Shown here one piece after another: positions 53,810 through 61,748 of a stretch of 64,000 bases of DNA. Position numbers and translations under genes: made by a program. The stretch is from Ruminococcus bicirculans (ex Wegman et al. 2014) (lineage in GTDB: Bacteria > Bacillota > Clostridia > Oscillospirales > Ruminococcaceae): NCBI RefSeq assembly GCF_000723465.1, contig NZ_HF545616.1, forward strand, positions 186,001 through 250,000, given 5' to 3'. Within the stretch, counting starts at the first letter, position 1. Each line of letters opens with the position of its first letter. The notes below the pieces were generated by a model. It was not told where the DNA came from and made no database searches. It worked only from the letters and a program-made list of their open reading frames with translations.

Positions 53810-53995
53810 TCACTCCCTTTCTTCTATTTTCTCCAACACAAAATCCTTGAGTAGAGCATTAGCGGTTTTGCCATTGTCCGCAGCATATTTCTTAAACTTT
53901 TCTGCTTGTTCTCTCTTGACCTTGCAGCCTAATGTTATCATATTTTCTTTGTCCCATTGTCTGTTGGCTTTCTTTTGAGCTTCTGATACTGACAT
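53810..53995 (-). CDS. Ribbon-helix-helix protein
   Basis: A 61-residue Arc-type DNA-binding protein (ENMITLGCKVKREQAEKFKKYAADNGKTANALLKDF). Such proteins act as antitoxins or plasmid copy/partition regulators. The end supplies the ribosome site for the small Cys-rich gene. Confidence 0.7.
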   Translation of the reverse strand: MSVSEAQKKANRQWDKENMITLGCKVKREQAEKFKKYAADNGKTANALLKDFVLEKIEERE

Positions 53996-54010
53996 TGTAA
54001 CACCCTCTTT

Positions 54011-54118
54011 TTATTCTGTTTCATCTCTGCTCATAGTTTCGTGAATAGCCCTGTTAATAAAGCCTTTAAGACTTTCACCCTTGCTTTCTGCGTGGGCTTT
54101 TGTCACAGCCTTTGTCAT
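54011..54118 (-). CDS. Very small RHH-like protein
   Basis: A 35-residue frame, MTKAVTKAHAESKGESLKGF and onward, with GGGGTGAT before the ATG. It reads as the helical half of an RHH/antitoxin-like protein: ESLKGFINRAIHETM. Close kin of the 54130 gene. Small but with a strong ribosome site. Confidence 0.5.
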   Translation of the reverse strand: MTKAVTKAHAESKGESLKGFINRAIHETMSRDETE

Positions 54119-54129
54119 ATATATCACCC

Positions 54130-54315
54130 CTATTTTTTGTACTTTGCTATATCGTCCTCAATAAGCTCATTGATCAAGCCGTTAAGGCTCAACCCCTTTT
54201 TCTCAGCGTGAACTCTGTATTCTTCTTTCTTGCCTTTTGGAAAGGTTGCTGTAAATCGGTCATATTTTTCAGCCACATACTTGTTTTGTCTAATGATTTG
54301 TTTTTGCTTATCCAT
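54130..54315 (-). CDS. RHH/Arc-like DNA-binding protein
   Basis: A 61-residue protein (YDRFTATFPKGKKEEYRVHAEKKGLSLNGLINELIEDDI), typical of RHH repressors. ATG 54315 has GGGGTGG at good spacing, better than 54324. It faces the operator cluster at 54355-54451 and may bind it. Confidence 0.7.
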   Translation of the reverse strand: MDKQKQIIRQNKYVAEKYDRFTATFPKGKKEEYRVHAEKKGLSLNGLINELIEDDIAKYKK

Positions 54316-54354
54316 ACATTCCACCCCCCAAGTATATTATACATCTATAAACTG

Positions 54355-54451
54355 TATTACGCAATATGCAGTTTGTACAAAGATATTACGTAATATTTGT
54401 GTATGTTTGTTGTTCAAAAGCATTGACGTATTGCGTAATACGTGTTATAAT
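54355..54451 (+). promoter_or_regulatory. Promoter with three palindromic operators
   Basis: Three copies of TATTRCGYAATA lie at 54355-54366, 54384-54395 and 54429-54440. The third fills the spacer of a promoter: TTGACG (54423-54428), 17 bases, TATAAT (54446-54451). The RHH gene at 54315 reads away on the other side, so one repressor may control both directions. Confidence 0.75.
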
Positions 54452-54484
54452 AATATCAACGAAGAACGAAAGGGGGCGGTTAAA

Positions 54485-54598
54485 TTGGACAAGAAAATAA
54501 AAAAGCTTGTTAAGCTGGTCCAACAACTTAACAAGCTAATGATCGAGATAATCGGCTTGATTGGCTACATCTTGATCATAAAAGATTTACTTAAATAA
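54485..54598 (+). CDS. Small amphipathic/hydrophobic peptide
   Basis: A 37-residue frame from a TTG with AAAGGGGGCGG before it: Lys-rich first half, then LMIEIIGLIGYILIIKDLL, a membrane-seeking helix. A perfect 11-bp inverted repeat, AGCTTGTTAAG/CTTAACAAGCT (54504-54537), lies inside the frame. It could be a toxin-like peptide, a holin-like protein or part of an RNA element. Confidence 0.45.
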   Translation: MDKKIKKLVKLVQQLNKLMIEIIGLIGYILIIKDLLK

Positions 54599-54674
54599 GT
54601 AAATTCGGCAGAAAGGAGAGTTGACCGCTCTCCCAACTGCTTGAATTATACCACAAAAACGAAAGGGTGTCAAT

Positions 54675-54761
54675 ATGAAAAATGATATTTTCAAACTTTG
54701 CAAAGAGCTGCTCAAGCTTGGCGGATTGATACTTGCAGTAGCGTTCTTAATACTGAGATAA
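54675..54761 (+). CDS. 28-residue hydrophobic peptide
   Basis: MKND..., then CKELLKLGGLILAVAFLIL: a short membrane helix. AAAGGGTG precedes the ATG. It is second in the unit behind the three-operator promoter. Too small for a family call. Confidence 0.45.
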   Translation: MKNDIFKLCKELLKLGGLILAVAFLILR

Positions 54762-54779
54762 TTCAAGGAGCTGAAAACA

Positions 54780-55205
54780 ATGACCAAAACCACAAAATCA
54801 AGACTTATGACAATAGCAAACAAACTCGTAGGCAAGGGCTATAACCGCCGCACAGCAATGCTCAAGGCGTGGGTGATAGCTAAAGCCGAAAGGCTGTCCG
54901 TAAGGATAGCAGGGACTTCATTCAACCGCCGTCAGAGCGTTCTCAAGGCTATGGAGAGCAAGCCTGCTGTGCTGAAACTCAAGCACGAAAGCACCAACGC
55001 CGCAGACCGCAACGCCGTGAGCCTGTGGGCGTTCCCAGAGGGTGCAAAGGGCTTTTACCGAATTGGTTACCTGCCGAAAGCTGTCGCCTATGTTATAGCT
55101 CCTCTGCTGGACAAGGGCGAAACTCTCAGCCTTGACCGCCTCAACATCATAGATACCAACACAGCAGGCTTTAAGCTCGGTGCAAGGCTTATGCTTGCGG
55201 TATAG
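54780..55205 (+). CDS. HIRAN-like domain protein
   Basis: A 141-residue protein: a basic helical N-terminus (about 1-55, with two similar NRRxxMLKA/NRRQSVLKA repeats), then a HIRAN-like domain (LKHESTNAADRNAVSLW, FYRIGYLPKAVAYVIAPLLDKG). HIRAN domains bind DNA 3' ends. AAGGAG lies before the start. A DNA repair, replication or anti-defence role in the element is possible. Confidence 0.6.
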   Translation: MTKTTKSRLMTIANKLVGKGYNRRTAMLKAWVIAKAERLSVRIAGTSFNRRQSVLKAMESKPAVLKLKHESTNAADRNAVSLWAFPEGAKGFYRIGYLPKAVAYVIAPLLDKGETLSLDRLNIIDTNTAGFKLGARLMLAV

Positions 55206-55297
55206 ACCAAACACCAAACCCAAACACCACACCAACATTTTGACCCGAATTCTGCATTAAAGGGCGAATATATAAATACATAAAGGAGTAACCGAAA

Positions 55298-55588
55298 ATG
55301 ACCACACCACAAAACAACGTCAAAAGCGTATCTGTCCTTGACCTTGAGGACTTTGTAATAAACCTTGAGCAAGCTGAAAACCTGCTTAACGTGTACCTTG
55401 AGTTTATTGATGATGAGTGCCCTGCTATCGAGAACAAGGACACAAAGAAAGAGAGCCTTGCGGCTGCGGCTGTTGTGTATGCCTCACGCACGGATATGTT
55501 TCAAGCCGTCCTAAGAGCTTGCTTTGACATAATAAAGCAGAGCAAGACAGAGCTTTCAAAGCTTATTTACCCACCACAGACCGCATAA
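55298..55588 (+). CDS. Hypothetical protein
   Basis: A 96-residue helical acidic protein with AAAGGAG before its ATG. It is followed by a terminator at 55595. No motif recognised; last gene of the small-peptide/HIRAN unit. Confidence 0.6.
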   Translation: MTTPQNNVKSVSVLDLEDFVINLEQAENLLNVYLEFIDDECPAIENKDTKKESLAAAAVVYASRTDMFQAVLRACFDIIKQSKTELSKLIYPPQTA

Positions 55589-55594
55589 ACGCCA

Positions 55595-55624
55595 AAGGAC
55601 AAGCCTCGTGCTTGCCCTTTTTTT
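55595..55624 (+). terminator. Terminator
   Basis: GGACAAGC-CTCGT-GCTTGCCC hairpin followed by TTTTTTT, right after the stop at 55588. Confidence 0.8.
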
Positions 55625-55700
55625 ACTCTAGGAATAACTAGGATTTGCCACATTCTGCGAATATGCGAGAAATATAAGCAGTGCGGCGGTGAATGTACTG

Positions 55701-56600
55701 CTATCGGCTTTCAAGGGGCTTTCCCCCGTATTGCTGCGAAACAAGCTCCTCAAAGATCGTCATTGCTTGATACTCTGCATTATCCTCTGCAAGCTGTTCT
55801 ATCTCGCAATCATATATTATAGCCTGTCGCTGTCCGTAGCTGAGGTATGAGCCACGCTTTATTATCTCTGAGATACGCTGTTGAGCTTTGAAGTAAGCCC
55901 TCGTGTTGGTGCGGCTGTCAAAATGCAGGCGGCTTTCAATGTTCTGCTCTTCCCACAGTATTCTCAGTTCAGCCATACAACGGAGCTTTCTCAAAGCTTT
56001 TGCCTTGCGTTGTCTGATACGCTCACCGCTCACGCCCTCACGCTTTGCTATCTGCTCTTGTGTCATATCCTCAAAGTAATAAAGCACTATCACATCACGC
56101 AGGGGCTTGTCTAAGCGGTCAAGAGCCCTGTGCAATATCTCTCTTGTGTGTTCGTCTGCAATGGTCTGTAAAGCCTGTTCAAAGCCCTCTTGTGAGTTGC
56201 TGTCGGGGATAATATCAGCTAAGCAAAGCTCTTTGCTGTCGCCTGTATCAAGGGGTTTATCAAGGCTTGTGCAGTTGTCAAGAGGCTTGTTATTCTCTCG
56301 GTCAGCGTTACGTATGCCCAACATCTCCGCACCTGCATTGCGTATGTGATATTCAAGATAGCTTGTGAAAGCATAGCCCTTTTCGGGGCTGTACGCTTCA
56401 ATAGCCTTTATAAAAGCAGGATAGCATTCTTGCCGAAAGTCTGCAAGTTCAGCCCCACAAGACGTGAAACGCTCCTCATAGCTGCTGTAATATTGCCCTG
56501 CAAGCTTGAACATCAAGTGCTTTACCCTATCCCACAAAGCAGGCTTTAGATCGTCCGCACCGCCTTGCTTGATAAATTCCGCAAGCTGTTCATTTGTCAT
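55701..56600 (-). CDS. Sigma-70-like factor of the element
   Basis: A 299-residue protein. Region 2-like text (ELADFRQECYPAFIKAIEAYSPEKGYAFTSYLEYHIRN) and region 4 (LDKPLRDVIVLYYFEDMTQEQIAKREGVSGERIRQRKAKALRKLR) are clear. It resembles sigma-like proteins of phages and conjugative elements. It may direct late or transfer genes of this element. Confidence 0.82.
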   Translation of the reverse strand: MTNEQLAEFIKQGGADDLKPALWDRVKHLMFKLAGQYYSSYEERFTSCGAELADFRQECYPAFIKAIEAYSPEKGYAFTSYLEYHIRNAGAEMLGIRNADRENNKPLDNCTSLDKPLDTGDSKELCLADIIPDSNSQEGFEQALQTIADEHTREILHRALDRLDKPLRDVIVLYYFEDMTQEQIAKREGVSGERIRQRKAKALRKLRCMAELRILWEEQNIESRLHFDSRTNTRAYFKAQQRISEIIKRGSYLSYGQRQAIIYDCEIEQLAEDNAEYQAMTIFEELVSQQYGGKPLESR

Positions 56601-56821
56601 TGTGTCACCCTCTCACATTCTCTTACATTTACGGCTTTGTTCGAGCTTTATTCGAGCTTTACTCTCGGTTCGTGTTAAACGTTATGCTGTTACTTTCTGA
56701 AATTGCGATAAGCAAAGCAATTTCAAGAAATGTAACAAGCATAATAATTTAAGTTATATTAAAGTAAGTTTAGTTTCTTACTTTACTTAACTTTAAATTA
56801 TTTTAATTGAAATATAATATA

Positions 56822-57619
56822 TTATATTTGGTTGTTTTGGGTTGTTTTTGGGTTGTTTTGTTGCCGCCTTGCGGATAAGATTTGCTTGATTTCTTCTTCG
56901 GTAAAGTCATAGTGTTCTTTGATTTGGGTTTCTGAAATATCAGTAGCTTCCAGAGCTAAATCACATTTGCTATAAAAGTGTTTGATCTCATCAAGTGACA
57001 TTTTCAATAACTTGTCCGCTGCTTGCTTGGTACGTGCAAAGGTTTCCGTAAATGTTTCATCACCTTCCTCAAATTCCGCTGCTGCATATTGCTTAAGCTC
57101 GTTGCAGAATTGCCGTGCACTTTTGTTTATAATAAATTCTTTCATTGTACCGTCAAATATATCGGAAATATCATCTACATCAAGTATGTGGTAACAAGCT
57201 GCAATGCTTGCTATTTGTGATTTGCTAAGATACTCAGAAATCGCAAAATCTTCTTTTTGAGCGTTCCAGAAAATGACATCAGCAATCCTATACGCTATAT
57301 CCCCGAAAAGCTCGTTTATTGGCGGCTCTTCTGTTGCCTTTTTCTTAGCGGCGTTTTTATTACCTTTTGGAGCTCCGCCTTTTTTGCCGTTTTCACATTG
57401 TGCATGATATTTGCGAAAAGAATGGTCTATATCTGTTTTTATAAATTCAATAAGCATTGCGGCTGCTTGATCTTCTATTGTTGGCAGCTCTGCTTGTTTT
57501 ACATATGAGCAGATATATTTTATTACAGCTCCAGCTTGTTCATTATTGAGCATTTGAAACCAATCACAATATTTTGTATTAAAGTAAAAGTAAGGCGGTA
57601 TTTTGCTTTCTTCACTCAT
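56822..57619 (-). CDS. DUF6291-like replication-associated protein
   Basis: A 265-residue protein whose start (PPYFYFNTKYCDWFQMLNNEQAGAVIKYICSYV) matches the DUF6291 pattern found in phage and plasmid replication regions. A basic linker (KKGGAPKGNKNAAKKK) follows. ATG 57619 overlaps the upstream stop; 57637 is read-through. Probably a replication initiator or loader, by context. Confidence 0.6.
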   Translation of the reverse strand: MSEESKIPPYFYFNTKYCDWFQMLNNEQAGAVIKYICSYVKQAELPTIEDQAAAMLIEFIKTDIDHSFRKYHAQCENGKKGGAPKGNKNAAKKKATEEPPINELFGDIAYRIADVIFWNAQKEDFAISEYLSKSQIASIAACYHILDVDDISDIFDGTMKEFIINKSARQFCNELKQYAAAEFEEGDETFTETFARTKQAADKLLKMSLDEIKHFYSKCDLALEATDISETQIKEHYDFTEEEIKQILSARRQQNNPKTTQNNQI

Positions 57620-57912
57620 TATTCTTGTCCTTTCCACTCCTCAAGAAGTCTTTCCGCAGAGCGTAACGTCTGAGAAATAGAGCTTGCTCTTGAACGCTCC
57701 CTTTTGACGTATCGGCTAAGCTCTGAGCGGTCAGCAGGATAAAAATAGCCGCACTCACTTGAGCATATCACTGCACCTTTACGCCGCATATCCTCAATCA
57801 CAAGCCTTGTGTGGCGGTTGTCAAGCCCCGATATGATACACATATCCGCAAGGCTTACAGCGTTGCTCTTGCCTTTTCTAAGGGCGTTTGATATCCTTTC
57901 GGCTGCTGTCAT
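57619..57912 (-). CDS. Small DNA-binding-type protein
   Basis: A 97-residue protein with a winged-helix-like text (NAVSLADMCIISGLDNRHTRLVIEDMRRKGAVICSSECGYFYP). It overlaps genes on both sides. Likely a regulator or replication accessory; family not named. Confidence 0.6.
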   Translation of the reverse strand: MTAAERISNALRKGKSNAVSLADMCIISGLDNRHTRLVIEDMRRKGAVICSSECGYFYPADRSELSRYVKRERSRASSISQTLRSAERLLEEWKGQE

Positions 57913-58109
57913 ATGCTTGCCCCCTCACCCTCGTTAAGAAACTCAACCAGCCTGTCAAGGTTTATGAGCGTTTTGCAGCCTGCCTTGACGTATGTAACAC
58001 GATTTTGCTTGACAAGCTGTCTCACAAAGTATTCGTGCAGCCCTGTTGCCTGTGCGGTTTCCTTTATGGTGAGCATTTTTGGCAATGCCCTTGTGTTCTG
58101 TTTATTCAA
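57909..58109 (-). CDS. Excisionase-like HTH protein
   Basis: A 66-residue MerR/Xis-type protein: MLTIKETAQATGLHEYFVRQLVKQNRVTYVKAG, then a wing with INLDRLVEFL. Such proteins help the integrase excise the element or regulate early genes. Overlaps the next gene by four bases. Confidence 0.75.
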   Translation of the reverse strand: MNKQNTRALPKMLTIKETAQATGLHEYFVRQLVKQNRVTYVKAGCKTLINLDRLVEFLNEGEGASI

Positions 58110-58239
58110 AATATTCTCCTATCTGCCACATTCAAGACTTGCATTTCCGCCCTCGAATGTGGTATAATAGGAGCGGAAACGTGTGTGTTTTCATATGCGG
58201 GCATTAAAGCCTGCTTTGCCGTCTGAATGTTGGTAGCGT

Positions 58240-58425
58240 TCAGACGGTTTCTTTTTGTGCTGAAAGCTTGTCAATAATAGCCTTGAGCCTCTCAACCTCG
58301 CTTTCATTAAACGGCTTTCTAAGGCGGCGTGAGAAATTGCTGTCATTCACACCCCACAGCTCGGCAACTTGCCAGCATTTCAAGCCTGCCGACACTATGA
58401 GCTGTTTTACCTCTGCTCCTGTCAA
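58240..58425 (-). CDS. Cro-like HTH protein
   Basis: A 61-residue protein: KQLIVSAGLKCWQVAELWGVNDSNFSRRLRKPF is a helix-turn-helix. It is divergent from the XRE repressor at 58603, the usual cro/cI layout, and read from the promoter at 58463-58491. Confidence 0.7.
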   Translation of the reverse strand: MTGAEVKQLIVSAGLKCWQVAELWGVNDSNFSRRLRKPFNESEVERLKAIIDKLSAQKETV

Positions 58426-58462
58426 TGTGTTTCACCTCGCTTTTTGCTGTTGCTATAACATC

Positions 58463-58491
58463 ATTATATCAAATAGTCTGTATAAAGTCAA
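58463..58491 (-). promoter_or_regulatory. Leftward early promoter
   Basis: On the minus strand TTGACT (58491-58486), 17 bases, TATAAT (58468-58463), before the Cro-like gene. Confidence 0.75.
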
Positions 58492-58538
58492 GTATTATAT
58501 ATTAATTTATAGTATTCTTAATTTTTATATGATTTGCA

Positions 58539-58568
58539 CTTGACAAATCAAGTTGTCTGTGGTATTAT
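58539..58568 (+). promoter_or_regulatory. Repressor promoter with overlapping inverted repeat
   Basis: TTGACA (58540-58545), 17 bases, TATTAT (58563-58568). ACTTG-N6-CAAGT overlaps the -35 and may be the repressor's operator; a similar CAAGT half lies by the leftward -35. Confidence 0.75.
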
Positions 58569-58602
58569 AAAAGCAACAACAACAATATAAGGAGCGTTAT
58601 AA

Positions 58603-59295
58603 ATGAGTGATTTAACAACTTTTGCAAAAAGATTGAAAGAGGCAAGGTTAAAAGCTGGATTAACACAAGCTCAGCTCGCCAAAAAAGCCCATACAACAGC
58701 CGCCACAATATCAAGCTATGAAAGTATAGGCATTATAAAAAAGGCATCTCTAGACCTTGCTATGAGCTTTGCACAGGCTCTTGACGTTTCCCTTGATTGG
58801 TTGTGCGGTATAGACGAGAGTGAGCTCAAAAAAGGGTATTCAACAGAGTTCACGGCTAAGGAATACTTGTACAGCCTTGTAAGAGTAATAACGGAAATGA
58901 GCACAATTAGCGATGACGAAGTTTTTTCGCCTGATGATGGTGTATACATTCATATTACACAAAAGCCTCTATCTGTTTTTATAAGAAAAATAATAGACCT
59001 GCTCAAGGTATATAGAGCAGGTACTCTCACAGAAGATCTATTCATAACTTGTGTTGACAAAGTAGTAAATGACTATTCTGAATATTCATTTATGTTTGAC
59101 AATTTTTTGAATTATGATGAGGCAGACGAGGCTGATACAGCCGTTATGCAAATTATTGAGGAACAAAATGATAAAGGCAGCGTGAGTGCTGGCACACTTA
59201 CCACAAGCTTTAGTAGTCCTCAATCTCGCAAAAATAATATCAGCCTGTTTGTTAATGAAAGGTATGTTGAAAATTATTTAAAACAAGACAAATAG
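58603..59295 (+). CDS. XRE-family repressor
   Basis: A 230-residue protein with an N-terminal XRE helix-turn-helix (FAKRLKEARLKAGLTQAQLAKKAHTTAATISSYE) and an unrecognised C-terminal domain. No Ser-Lys protease motif of CI/LexA type is evident. AAGGAG precedes the ATG. It most likely keeps the element quiet by binding the divergent promoters. Confidence 0.85.
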   Translation: MSDLTTFAKRLKEARLKAGLTQAQLAKKAHTTAATISSYESIGIIKKASLDLAMSFAQALDVSLDWLCGIDESELKKGYSTEFTAKEYLYSLVRVITEMSTISDDEVFSPDDGVYIHITQKPLSVFIRKIIDLLKVYRAGTLTEDLFITCVDKVVNDYSEYSFMFDNFLNYDEADEADTAVMQIIEEQNDKGSVSAGTLTTSFSSPQSRKNNISLFVNERYVENYLKQDK

Positions 59296-59327
59296 CAAAG
59301 ACTGATCCATAGAAAGGACTTGATACA

Positions 59328-60725
59328 ATGGCACAGATAGAAAAGCGTGCAAACGGCTCATATAGAATAAGAGTGTTCTGTGGCTATTCGGCGGACGGCA
59401 CAAAGCAGAAATCACAGTCAATGACGTGGCGACCCTCAAGACCTAATATGACCGAAAAGCAAATAGAAAAGGCTCTGAACAAAGCGGCTTTTGACTTTGA
59501 GGAGAAATGCAGGAGCGGTCAAACTGTCAACGCTGAGAAGTTCGAGAACTTTTGTGAAACGTGGTTTGAAAACTATGCAGAGCGTACTTTAAAGCCCTCA
59601 GGCGTTGAGCGGTGCAGAGAATACACCCCACGAGTGTATGAAAAGCTCGGTCACTTGCGTATAGACCGCATAACCCCACGAGAGATAGACGGCTTTATAG
59701 CTTGGCTTGGTAAACAGCACGTTGAAAAGAACGCAAATGCAGCTTTCAAAGGCGATTTAAAAGCCATTCTCAGCTACAAGGATATGACACAGAAAAGCCT
59801 TGCAGAGCAAGCAGGCGTAAGCTCACAGACCATTAAATCAGCCGCAGAGAGCAAGCTTATAAGGTGGGAGAACGCCGAAAAGATATCCGCAGCATTGGGA
59901 GAGCCTTGTCAAAAGCTCTTTGATAAGCGTACAGACGATAAAATGCTTTCTCCAAAGACTATAAAGAATTATGTTTCTTTCGTGTCGAGTGTGTTTGACT
60001 ATGCCGTGCATATAAAGGCTATCAAGGAAAACCCTTGCAAAAATGCCGCACTCCCAAAGATACCGCAGGCAGAGCATAAAATGTTCACCATAGACGAGGC
60101 TAAACGCTTTCTTGATATACTCGATCGTGACGATACGCCTATAAAATACAGGGCTTTCTTTCAGCTCGCTATATTCGGCGGCTTTCGCAGGGGCGAGATA
60201 CTCGGTCTTGAGTGGGAGGATATAGACTTTGACACGGGCGTTGTGCATATCCGCAGAACTGTTCACTATTCAAAAGAGCGTGGCTATTATGACACAGAGC
60301 CAAAGAGCCGCAAGTCTGTAAGAGCCTTGACCCTGCCCAGCGGCGTGATATTTACAATAAAGCAGCTAAGAAACGAACAGCTTTCACAGCGTTTAAAGCT
60401 TGGTGACAAATGGCACAGCACGAGCAGGCTTTTCACCACTTGGGACGGACACCAAATGCACGGAGCAACGCCATTCACTTGGCTGACAAAGATCTGTGAG
60501 CAATACGGCTTGCCAAAGGTCAACCTTCATTCGTTCAGACACTTAAACGCAAGCCTGCTCATAAGCTCGGGCGTTGACGTCAAGACAGTTCAAAGCGTTC
60601 TCGGACACTCGCAGGCAAGCACCACCCTTGACATATACGCAGCCGCCTTTCAAGACAGAGAGGCGCAAGCTCTCGGAGCTGTGGCGGATATCCTCACGGG
60701 GGAGAGGAAACGTAAGGCGGAATAA
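59328..60725 (+). CDS. Tyrosine integrase with inserted HTH domain
   Basis: A 465-residue site-specific recombinase. Residues 1-60 are an arm-type AP2-like domain. The core-binding domain (about 70-230) is split by an XRE-like helix-turn-helix (about 143-202: MTQKSLAEQAGVSSQTIKSA). The catalytic set is R287, K329, H401, R404, H427 and Y437, all present. The insert is unusual and may add DNA contacts or regulation. It starts 32 bases after the repressor stop with AAAGGA upstream. Confidence 0.92.
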   Translation: MAQIEKRANGSYRIRVFCGYSADGTKQKSQSMTWRPSRPNMTEKQIEKALNKAAFDFEEKCRSGQTVNAEKFENFCETWFENYAERTLKPSGVERCREYTPRVYEKLGHLRIDRITPREIDGFIAWLGKQHVEKNANAAFKGDLKAILSYKDMTQKSLAEQAGVSSQTIKSAAESKLIRWENAEKISAALGEPCQKLFDKRTDDKMLSPKTIKNYVSFVSSVFDYAVHIKAIKENPCKNAALPKIPQAEHKMFTIDEAKRFLDILDRDDTPIKYRAFFQLAIFGGFRRGEILGLEWEDIDFDTGVVHIRRTVHYSKERGYYDTEPKSRKSVRALTLPSGVIFTIKQLRNEQLSQRLKLGDKWHSTSRLFTTWDGHQMHGATPFTWLTKICEQYGLPKVNLHSFRHLNASLLISSGVDVKTVQSVLGHSQASTTLDIYAAAFQDREAQALGAVADILTGERKRKAE

Positions 60726-61748
60726 CCGACCAACTAAAAAAGAGCAAGCCCTAAGCCTGCTCCTTAAATTTTTATCACAGTAACACCCAAACAACACCCA
60801 AACGCAAAATCTACATAAAACAAAAAACTTGCAAACCCTCGTAAATAAAGGATTTGCAAGCTTTCTAACTTGTGTTGCGACTATGAAATAGATGATGCTG
60901 TTTTTTAGAATTTTTGTTTCAAACATCATTCCTCTTTTCAAAATAACAGTAAGATTATTTATCATCTCAGCATTTTTGCTGCCAATAAATTCAGATGAAA
61001 ATATTGAATCGTCCGACAATATTTTTGCCGTTATCGCATCTTGCCTATCTTTACCGATATAGGCTAAAATATCGCAAATCCTTACTACACAGCCCTCCAA
61101 AGTTGACGGAACAAGTTTTTTTATTGCCTCTCCGCCCTCAGTATAACAAAGCTCAACATTATTGTCATATTGCTCAAATGTCAGACCCTTTTGGGGGCGA
61201 TATTCATTAAGCTCAAATTCACCATTGTGGCACAGTATCCCGTCTAGTGTCTGTAAACTTATATTTCGCCTGTACAAAATATCAAGAACACGTATACTGT
61301 GAACATTATGATTAAAATGCCGTCCGGTTTCTTTCTGCAAAAGCTCGCTGAGATAACGTTCTCCTGCGTGGCCAAAAGGTGTGTGTCCAACATCGTGTCC
61401 AAGTGCGATAGATTCTATCAGATCAAGATTAAGGCCAAGCATTCTTCCAATATTTCTGCTTATCCGTGACACAAGCTGAACGTGCAGGCCTCGTCTAGTG
61501 ATATCATCATTGTTGTAGAATGAAAATACCTGCGTTTTATCATTATATCTGTTGTACAAAGGCAAATGAAGAATTTTCTCTATATCACGTCCAAAAGACG
61601 GACGAAGTACGCTATTTTTGTCCTTTTCCATATTTCTTCGCACAGCATTTTCGTCCATAAATCTGTATGAACTCAATATTCCCTTTGATATATTTTCCTT
61701 TATCTGTTTCTCAACAGAACTATCAAGCTGATGATATTTTAACGACAT
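60543..61748 (-). CDS. dGTPase-like HD hydrolase, 3' end replaced by the element
   Basis: The first 285-290 residues are an HD-domain dNTP triphosphohydrolase: NAVRRNMEKDKNSVLRPSFGRD at the start, then GHDVGHTPFGHAGERYLSE (metal HD), HFNHNVHSIRVLD and GGEAIKKLVPSTLEGCVVRICDILAYIGKDRQDA. From about 60,880 onward the frame runs antisense through the attachment region and the integrase, so the last 110 residues are not native. The true C-terminal helix part is missing; activity is doubtful. AGGGAGG lies before the start. Confidence 0.75.
   Translation of the reverse strand: MSLKYHQLDSSVEKQIKENISKGILSSYRFMDENAVRRNMEKDKNSVLRPSFGRDIEKILHLPLYNRYNDKTQVFSFYNNDDITRRGLHVQLVSRISRNIGRMLGLNLDLIESIALGHDVGHTPFGHAGERYLSELLQKETGRHFNHNVHSIRVLDILYRRNISLQTLDGILCHNGEFELNEYRPQKGLTFEQYDNNVELCYTEGGEAIKKLVPSTLEGCVVRICDILAYIGKDRQDAITAKILSDDSIFSSEFIGSKNAEMINNLTVILKRGMMFETKILKNSIIYFIVATQVRKLANPLFTRVCKFFVLCRFCVWVLFGCYCDKNLRSRLRACSFLVGRLFRLTFPLPREDIRHSSESLRLSVLKGGCVYVKGGACLRVSENALNCLDVNARAYEQACV
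60781..60845. other. Right attachment region
   Basis: Two AACACCCAAAC-type repeats (60781-60803), then TTGCAAACCCTCGTAAA (60829-60845), matching the left end. The core also sits in an inverted repeat, CTTGCAAA (60828-60835)/TTTGCAAG (60853-60860). Confidence 0.5.

Larger units (their letters stand above)
52044..60845. mobile_element. Integrative element with tyrosine integrase
   Basis: Both ends carry a related 17-base sequence in direct orientation (52044-52060 and 60829-60845, TTGYAAAYCCTCGYAAA, three transitions apart) and tandem AACACCCAAA-type sites. Inside are an integrase, an excisionase-like protein, divergent phage-type repressors, a sigma factor, replication-like proteins and an AbiF system. 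No conjugation or virion genes are seen, so it is a small satellite-like or mobilisable element. The right end interrupts a dGTPase-like gene. Confidence 0.6.
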
